From Fidelibacterota bacterium (GTDB lineage Bacteria; Fidelibacterota; Marinisomatia; Marinisomatales; TCS55), in the NCBI GenBank assembly GCA_030746535.1, contig JASLML010000004.1, positions 1 to 57,710 on the forward strand: DNA of 57,710 nucleotides, in the 5' to 3' direction. A program made the translations under genes and the position numbers. Below the pieces are notes generated by a model that saw only the letters and a list, made by a program, of their open reading frames with translations, searched no databases and was not told the origin of the DNA. Positions 52,308 through 57,710 of the stretch are shown piece by piece (within the stretch, counting starts at the first letter, position 1; each line of letters opens with the position of its first letter).

Positions 52308-54538
52308 AGCAAAGAAACGGGGTTGATATCTACGGTAATCCTTACCCCTTTTTGTGTTTTTCTCAGTTTGTCTGTTTTCAATCCGTTCTTAATAAAGGCG
52401 TGTAGTTTTTCCCCGGAAAGATCTTTCTCCTTATTGGACTTAAAAACTAACTGCATACGCCAATTGTCTCTAATTCGTTCCCGGTAACAATATGCCGGAC
52501 CAAGAATATCCAATCCGGAATACGGCTTTGGAAGTGAGGTCAAAACTGCCAGACTAACGGATTCAACATTCTGTTTTTGCTTTCCCGAAAATTCCACTTT
52601 GGCTATCCAGCTGAACGGCGGATAATTCAATGATTTTCTTTCATTTAGCAGCACATTGTAATATTTCTTCAGGTCAAGTTTAGATGCAGACTGAATAACT
52701 GGGTTATCTTTGCTGTACGTTTGGATGACTACCTCGCCTTGTTTTTCTCTGCGCCCCGCCCGGCCGGATGCTTGATAAATTAACTGAAATACTCTTTCTC
52801 CAGCTCGAAAATCAGGAAGATAAAGACCGGTGTCCGCATTAATAATTCCAACTAAAGTTGCGTTTTCAAAATCAAGACCCTTGGCTATCATTTGCGTTCC
52901 CAATAATATATCAATTTCTCCGTTGCCGAATTTCGCAAGAGTCGAGCTTATGGTTTTTGCTGATTTCGCTGAATCAATATCCATACGCTGAATCAGAGCA
53001 TCTGGAAATGTATGTTTAACTAAATCTTCGACTCTTTGTGTTCCGATTCCTGAAAGCTGCATGAGATCGCTTGCACAGTTTTTACACTGGCTTGGAGGAG
53101 GTGACTTGCAAAATCCGCAAAGGTGGCATTGTATTGAATTTCCTTTTTTATGATAGGTTAATGTGACTTCGCAATGCGGACACATTTCCATTGAACCGCA
53201 ATCCAAACAGCGCACGACAGGTGAATGTCCGCGCCTGTTTTGCAGTAATATCACCTGTTCATTCTTCTGCAGCCTGTCTTGAATTTTTTCCTGAAGGAGC
53301 GAAGAAAAGATGAAGCGGGGATTCCCAGCCTCTTCCAATTCTTCATTCATATCGACAACATGCACCAATGGGTATTTCGCCCCTCCAAAACGTTTGGATA
53401 ACTGCAATTTGTTTAATTTACCTTTTACCTGATTAAAATAGCTGTCGATACTCGGCGTTGCGCTGGACAGCAGGACAACGCTTTTATCAATTTTTCCGCG
53501 CATAAGTGCAACTTCTCTTGCATGGTATCGTGGATCCGGCGATTCCTGCTTAAATGAGGACTCCTGCTCTTCGTCCATGACAATTAAGCCGATATTTTTC
53601 AGTGGCATAAAAACAGCACTTCTGGCTCCTATGACCACCTTAAACCTTCCTCCGCAAATTTTCTTCCAAATCCATGCCCTTTCTGATATACCCAATTTTG
53701 AATGCCAAAGGGTTACCGAACTTCCGAATGCCGACTTGAATCTTCCGGCTATTTGCGGAGTTAAGGCTATTTCCGGTAGTAGGATAATTACAGATTTCCC
53801 CTTTGCAATCACGCGTCGGGCGGCTTCAATGTAGATTTCTGTTTTGCCACTGCCGGTTACCCCGTGCAGGAGGAAGGGGCTGAATTTGTTCGAATCAATC
53901 GAAGAGGATATTTCAGTGATAACTTTTGATTGTTCCTTATTAAACGAGATTTCCTTATGAATCGGTTCATCCAAAAATCCTGTGGCAACCGGCAATGTTT
54001 TCATCTTGCTTATATGAACAAGGCCAAGATCAGACAGCTTTTGGCATACCTGATGGGGATTGCTGACAATTCCATTTAACCTGCTCAATAATATGGGGGA
54101 ATTCCGTTCCGATAAGAATTCAAGCACTTTCAGCTGTGCCGGTGCCCTTTTATCTACAGCCGACATATCACCAGAGTCAGACAGAGAAACCAGTTTCACT
54201 TTTCTTGGGCTGTATCCCGTTGAAAACCTAGACGGAAGAACGGCTGTTGCCGCTTTCCCGATTGGAACTAAATAATAATCGCTTACCCATGAAATGAGTT
54301 CCCACAGTGCTTCATTCAAAATAGGCGTATCATCCACAAGCCCCGAAATATCTTTTATCTGTCCCTTAAAATTGATCCGCCTTCGCACCCGCACAACAAT
54401 TCCTTTTGCAGATCTTTTCCCCAGCGGAGCGTTTACCCTTGATCCAATTGCTATGGACTTCGTCAGTGCAGGAGGAACACTGTAGGAAAAAACCTTAAAA
54501 CTTGAAATGGGGAATGCGACATCAACAAACATGATCAT
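52304..54538 (-). CDS. priA: Primosomal helicase PriA
   Basis: 744 residues. Restarts collapsed replication forks. N-terminal 3'-DNA-binding domain (about 1-105), Walker A LHGVTGSGKTE (near 224), Walker B MDEEQ where most PriA have DEEH (Q325), paired zinc fingers with eight Cys (CLDCG... CPHC... CHLCGFC... CKNC, about 435-485) and helicase motif VI QASGRAGRREKQG. The His-to-Gln change could alter ATPase coupling but DExQ boxes exist. Heads the run to PorV-like, reductase and oxidase genes. Confidence 0.96.
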   Translation of the reverse strand: MIMFVDVAFPISSFKVFSYSVPPALTKSIAIGSRVNAPLGKRSAKGIVVRVRRRINFKGQIKDISGLVDDTPILNEALWELISWVSDYYLVPIGKAATAVLPSRFSTGYSPRKVKLVSLSDSGDMSAVDKRAPAQLKVLEFLSERNSPILLSRLNGIVSNPHQVCQKLSDLGLVHISKMKTLPVATGFLDEPIHKEISFNKEQSKVITEISSSIDSNKFSPFLLHGVTGSGKTEIYIEAARRVIAKGKSVIILLPEIALTPQIAGRFKSAFGSSVTLWHSKLGISERAWIWKKICGGRFKVVIGARSAVFMPLKNIGLIVMDEEQESSFKQESPDPRYHAREVALMRGKIDKSVVLLSSATPSIDSYFNQVKGKLNKLQLSKRFGGAKYPLVHVVDMNEELEEAGNPRFIFSSLLQEKIQDRLQKNEQVILLQNRRGHSPVVRCLDCGSMEMCPHCEVTLTYHKKGNSIQCHLCGFCKSPPPSQCKNCASDLMQLSGIGTQRVEDLVKHTFPDALIQRMDIDSAKSAKTISSTLAKFGNGEIDILLGTQMIAKGLDFENATLVGIINADTGLYLPDFRAGERVFQLIYQASGRAGRREKQGEVVIQTYSKDNPVIQSASKLDLKKYYNVLLNERKSLNYPPFSWIAKVEFSGKQKQNVESVSLAVLTSLPKPYSGLDILGPAYCYRERIRDNWRMQLVFKSNKEKDLSGEKLHAFIKNGLKTDKLRKTQKGVRITVDINPVSLL

Positions 54539-54612
54539 CGAAAATAGAAGGGAGGGTCGCCTATGGTCAATAGATTCTTTATATTCCCAACTAGCGATTT
54601 TGCCGCCGAACC

Positions 54613-56070
54613 ATGATAAAAAACAATAAACTCATCCCTTTTGTATCCCTTTCTTTGGCGTTGGTTTTTGTAAGATTAATTTTTATCGGATCAACGATGG
54701 TCATTGATGATGAAGCATACTATGCCATGTATGCAAGACACCTGTCTCCCGGATATATTGACCACGGCCCGACAGTTGCGTTCGTTATTTGGCTGTTTAC
54801 ACTGATTTTTGGTGAAACAGGATTTGGGATACGATTCGGATCTGTTTTTCTGCTGACTTTGATGGGATGGATCCTTTACCAATTTGGAAAGAATCAGTTT
54901 TCGGAGAGAGCGGGGATTATATTATCATTATTGGTCGTCTCAAATGTACTGTTCCACACAAACGGAGTAATCATTACGCCAGATGCACCGCTGGCATTTT
55001 TCACTATATGTGCAATGATGCTGTATTTCAAGGGATACCATGAAAATGCAAAATTTTTAATTCCCGGAGGAGTTTTATTGGGTGTTGCCATGCTATCAAA
55101 AATATCCGCGGCTTTTCCTGCAATTGCACTTGCAGCTTATCCATTGCTCAATCCGAATAAACGAGGCCTGCTGAAGAATCCGAGATATTATATATCTTTT
55201 GTGACAGCTTTTATGATATTTAGTCCGTTTATAATATGGAATGCAAACAATAACTGGGCATTTTTCGTTTATCAGGGGTCACATGTTACAGAAGGAGGCG
55301 GGTTCAATTCTTTCATAGAACTCTGGGCAGGACTGGCAATATTAATAGGACCGGTTTTATTCTATTTTGCTGCGGTCAAGCCTGCCATATTTTGTATTAT
55401 TAAAGGGAAAAAGAAATCGGGATCCGATGCGATGCAGTTTTTTTCTCTGATGACTGCAATTCCGTTTTTATATTTTTTATTTCATTCCTTTTTTTCGCGG
55501 ATGGAAATAAACTGGCCGGCGCCGGTATTTTTCGGAGGGATTTTCATCTGTGCCATTATCTTTGATGAACGGTGGGATGCATTGAAAAAATTCTTTACAG
55601 TTCAAATTTTATACTCATTATCATTGGTCGGCATTATAACCATTCAAACGTTTTTCCCGTTCTTGCCCCTAAGCGGGAATTCGGATATCACAAACCGATA
55701 CTTTTACTATTCTAGTTTTAAGAACGAGGTTAAATCTTATATAAAAGATGAGCTGAACGGCAAAGGAGTGCGGATAGCTTCAAACAATTTCCAGATACCG
55801 TCCATGCTAAATGTATATGCCAATCCAAATCCTGAAGCGGTGTGCCTGTCTATAGATTATCATGAAACCTTGTATTCATTTTTATATCCGGACTCATCAT
55901 TCATTGGTGAGGATTTAATTATTCTTTGGGAGGGGAATCAATTTCCAAAATCTCTTAAATCGTATTTCAGCGAAATAAGTCATTTAATAACATTTGAATC
56001 CAAACGCCGCGGTTCCGTTGTTGAACAATATACTTTTTGGGAATGTTTGGATTATAAAGGGAAGAATTGA
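54613..56070 (+). CDS. Membrane glycosyltransferase, GT39/PMT_2 (ArnT-like)
   Basis: 485 residues with about 10-12 transmembrane helices. The acidic first-loop motif is IDDEAYYAMYARHLSPGYIDHGP (residues about 31-53; D-E and D-H key), as in ArnT and protein-mannosyltransferase relatives that use a polyprenyl-phosphate sugar donor. Soluble C-terminal region (about 370-485). Acceptor unknown: lipid A, glycan or protein are all possible. Monocistronic, divergent from priA, convergent with rplI. Confidence 0.88.
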   Translation: MIKNNKLIPFVSLSLALVFVRLIFIGSTMVIDDEAYYAMYARHLSPGYIDHGPTVAFVIWLFTLIFGETGFGIRFGSVFLLTLMGWILYQFGKNQFSERAGIILSLLVVSNVLFHTNGVIITPDAPLAFFTICAMMLYFKGYHENAKFLIPGGVLLGVAMLSKISAAFPAIALAAYPLLNPNKRGLLKNPRYYISFVTAFMIFSPFIIWNANNNWAFFVYQGSHVTEGGGFNSFIELWAGLAILIGPVLFYFAAVKPAIFCIIKGKKKSGSDAMQFFSLMTAIPFLYFLFHSFFSRMEINWPAPVFFGGIFICAIIFDERWDALKKFFTVQILYSLSLVGIITIQTFFPFLPLSGNSDITNRYFYYSSFKNEVKSYIKDELNGKGVRIASNNFQIPSMLNVYANPNPEAVCLSIDYHETLYSFLYPDSSFIGEDLIILWEGNQFPKSLKSYFSEISHLITFESKRRGSVVEQYTFWECLDYKGKN

Positions 56071-56071
56071 G

Positions 56072-56117
56072 AAAAAACAAACCCCCGCGATGTTTCTCAA
56101 CACCGTTCGGGGGTTTG
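56072..56117 (-). terminator. Rho-independent terminator after rplI
   Basis: 10-bp stem CAAACCCCCG (56078-56087) with CGGGGGTTTG (56108-56117), 20-base loop with a small inner hairpin, followed on the minus strand by six T (56077-56072). It ends the rpsF-rpsR-rplI unit. Confidence 0.88.
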
Positions 56118-56139
56118 TGGATTTTGGTTGTTTTATCTG

Positions 56140-56583
56140 TTAGCTTTTTATGACGTACAGTTTGATTTCGGATTCTAAATCCTTGGTTATTTTAACAGGT
56201 ACATGATAAATCCCGAGGGCCTTTATTGGTTCTTCCAATAAAATAGCGCTTTTATCAAGATTAATGCCCTTATCCGCCACTGCTTTGTGGATATCCAGTG
56301 TTGTAACAGAACCAAATACTTTTTCTTCTTCGCCAACCTGCACCTCAATAGTTATTTCCGTCTTTTTCACCTGTTCGGCCAAATGAAGGTGCCCTTCCAC
56401 TGCACGCTGTTTCCTTAATTCAGACACACGTCTTTTCTCATCTGAAAGCGCCCTGTTCCTTTTTGACGACCGGACAGCTAGACCGCGGGGAAATAGAAAA
56501 TTTCTGGCATACCCTGGCTTAACAGTTATGATATCTCCGGCTTCACCTAGCGCTTCAACATCATCCAATAATATGATTTCCAT
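56140..56583 (-). CDS. rplI: 50S ribosomal protein L9
   Basis: 147 residues: N-terminal rRNA-binding domain with GEAGDIITVKPGYARNFLFPRGLA, a long central helix, and a C-terminal domain (about 80-147, KVFGSVTTLDIHKAV). Binds 23S rRNA. GGAAGG ribosome site. 27 bases after rpsR. Confidence 0.98.
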   Translation of the reverse strand: MEIILLDDVEALGEAGDIITVKPGYARNFLFPRGLAVRSSKRNRALSDEKRRVSELRKQRAVEGHLHLAEQVKKTEITIEVQVGEEEKVFGSVTTLDIHKAVADKGINLDKSAILLEEPIKALGIYHVPVKITKDLESEIKLYVIKS

Positions 56584-56610
56584 ACTTACTTCCTTCCAAT
56601 CAATCGGGGT

Positions 56611-56838
56611 TTAATTTTCAATGACGTTTGTGTACGGCATCAACGCAATGTTTCGTGCACACTTGATAGCTTTGACCAATTTGCGGTGCATTTTCGCGGA
56701 TGTACCCGTAACGCGCCTCGGCATTATTTTGCCTTGGTCATTAATGAACTGCTTTAACAATTTCACATCCTTGTAATCAATTTTTGTAATATTGTTCTCT
56801 TTGAAAAAACAGATTTTTCTTCGACTTACAAATGCCAT
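56611..56838 (-). CDS. rpsR: 30S ribosomal protein S18
   Basis: 75 residues; binds S6 and the 16S central domain. The [50 protein letters not shown] block (residues about 20-69) is fully typical. Its GGAGG site lies in the last codons of rpsF. N-terminal [10 protein letters not shown] lacks the four-Cys form. Confidence 0.98.
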   Translation of the reverse strand: MAFVSRRKICFFKENNITKIDYKDVKLLKQFINDQGKIMPRRVTGTSAKMHRKLVKAIKCARNIALMPYTNVIEN

Positions 56839-56841
56839 ATG

Positions 56842-57381
56842 CTAGACCTCCTCTTCTTCAACTTCGGGCGTTTTTTCTAAATCCTCTGATTCAGGATCTA
56901 CCGCATCTTCTGCTGTTTCTTCAGATGATGATTCAATTGATTCTTCCGAAACAGAATCTGATTCATTGCCGTCATTTTCCTGATCCTGAGTATCAGCAGA
57001 TTCCTCTGCAGGGAGTTCGTCCTTGATTTCTACAGGCGAATCAGAAATTTCTTCTTCATCCTTCCGAATTTCTTCAAGATATTTTTCCGGTTTGTCATCC
57101 AGCTTCACTGTTTGCGACCGCAGAATATTATTATTCAGTTTTAAATACGTTTCAAATTCTGAGAGGTGTTTTGCCTCATTTGTTTCAAACTGAAGCATGA
57201 TATAGGTTCCGTATTTATGCTTTGAAACAGAGAACGCTAATCTCTTTTTGCCCCAAACACGGTGATTTATGACTGAAAAATTAAATCTTCCAATCTCTTT
57301 AGTAATATCCCCAATAATATCCTGAAGCCGGTTTTCTTCAAAATTCGGATTCACAATATATAGGGTTTCATAATATCTCAT
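56842..57381 (-). CDS. rpsF: 30S ribosomal protein S6 with long acidic tail
   Basis: 179 residues; usual S6 is 95-135. Residues 1-100 are a normal S6 fold (RYYETLYIVNP, RVWGKKRLAF, GTYIMLQFE). Residues 101-179 are a low-complexity tail with about 35 Asp/Glu, ending EVEEEEV. E. coli S6 carries a short post-translational glutamate tail made by RimK; here a much longer acidic tail is encoded. ssb is not between rpsF and rpsR. AGGAG ribosome site; 17 bases after hppA. Confidence 0.95.
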   Translation of the reverse strand: MRYYETLYIVNPNFEENRLQDIIGDITKEIGRFNFSVINHRVWGKKRLAFSVSKHKYGTYIMLQFETNEAKHLSEFETYLKLNNNILRSQTVKLDDKPEKYLEEIRKDEEEISDSPVEIKDELPAEESADTQDQENDGNESDSVSEESIESSSEETAEDAVDPESEDLEKTPEVEEEEV

Positions 57382-57398
57382 ATTTATGCTCCTGATTT

Positions 57399-57710
57399 TT
57401 AGGCAATCAGTGGTGCAATTACTAATGACACCACAGACATGAGTTTTATTAAAATATTGAGTGATGGCCCGGAAGTGTCCTTAAAAGGATCGCCCACCGT
57501 GTCTCCGACTACAGCCGCTTTATGTGCATCAGACCCTTTTCCATAAGACTCGCCATCTACATTAATTCCTTCTTCGATCATTTTCTTGGCATTGTCCCAT
57601 GCGCCTCCGGCGTTAGATTGAAAAATTGCCATTAGCACACCGCAAACCGTTACTCCCGCCAGCAGTCCGCCAAGCGTTTCTGCGCCAAATACAAAACCGA
57701 CGATTACGGG
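57399..57710 (-). CDS. hppA: Membrane-bound proton-translocating pyrophosphatase, 3' part only
   Basis: The last 103 codons are in the window; the frame stays open to position 57710. [20 protein letters not shown] then [44 protein letters not shown] are hallmark C-terminal motifs of H+/Na+-PPases (residue blocks about 10-29, 33-43 and 57-88 of the visible part). Pumps ions with energy from pyrophosphate. The residues that tell K+-dependent from independent forms are outside the window. Confidence 0.96.
   Translation of the reverse strand, partial: PVIVGFVFGAETLGGLLAGVTVCGVLMAIFQSNAGGAWDNAKKMIEEGINVDGESYGKGSDAHKAAVVGDTVGDPFKDTSGPSLNILIKLMSVVSLVIAPLIA

Overview
The window is a dense stretch of bacterial chromosome. 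I call 64 protein genes, one candidate 14-codon gene, six intrinsic terminators and several candidate promoters. I see no tRNA, rRNA, insertion sequence, prophage, CRISPR array or integration scar. No stretch over 300 bases lacks a gene; the longest gap is about 175 bases (35994-36168). The cell is Gram-negative (BamA, Skp, LpxA/C/D, FabZ, several beta-barrel proteins). PorV-like barrels, lamin-tail/CARDB surface modules ending in a FlgD-like domain, a FloA-NfeD pair, eukaryote-type glutamine synthetase and split lpxC/fabZ suggest the FCB group. My best guess is Candidatus Marinimicrobia (SAR406); this rests on gene content and remembered family features, not on a search.

Layout. 1-4990 (minus): DNA methyltransferase, yqeY, cvpA, dnaG and two small secreted or membrane proteins. 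5030-9389 (plus): thioredoxin-type arsenate reductase, a 1077-residue modular surface protein and a DUF998 membrane protein. 9459-11157: a beta-barrel protein (minus) and a secreted PDZ protein (plus). 11274-18131 (plus): one tight run of M23 peptidase, rhomboid, pyrimidine salvage (cdd, udk, tdk, nucleoside transporter), adk and coaE. 18133-21019 (minus): NfeD, FloA and a small membrane protein. 21081-23238 (plus): lipid A-type acyltransferase, tsaC and DUF3108.

23207-35615 (minus) is the envelope centre: mrp, two unknown membrane proteins, uppS, bamA, skp, lpxD, lpxC, fabZ, lpxA, an unknown exported protein, dxr and rseP. It combines isoprenoid-carrier synthesis, lipid A synthesis, outer-membrane protein assembly and envelope-stress proteolysis. 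Two ferredoxins diverge at about 36 kb, followed by an FGGY kinase. 37960-44024 (minus): a MarR-led run of mutY, plsC, DoxX-like, C1 aminopeptidase, class V aminotransferase, a membrane protein and a TlpA-like thioredoxin. 44076-47626 (minus): family I.5-like lipase, S9 peptidase and CsaA. 47725-49221 (minus): Lrp-type regulator and GSII. 49295-54538 (minus): priA, PorV-like protein, aldo/keto reductase and FAD oxidoreductase. 54613-56070 (plus): glycosyltransferase. 56140-57710 (minus): proton pyrophosphatase (cut by the window edge), rpsF, rpsR and rplI.

I found no clear new multi-gene defence or biosynthetic system. The most useful oddities are a repeated leaderless-type promoter geometry at first genes of transcription units, a methyltransferase with a broken catalytic motif IV, an Mrp without its cysteine pair, a Geobacillus-type lipase in a Gram-negative, a 14-codon ORF with a strong ribosome site before uppS, and an acidic tail on ribosomal protein S6.
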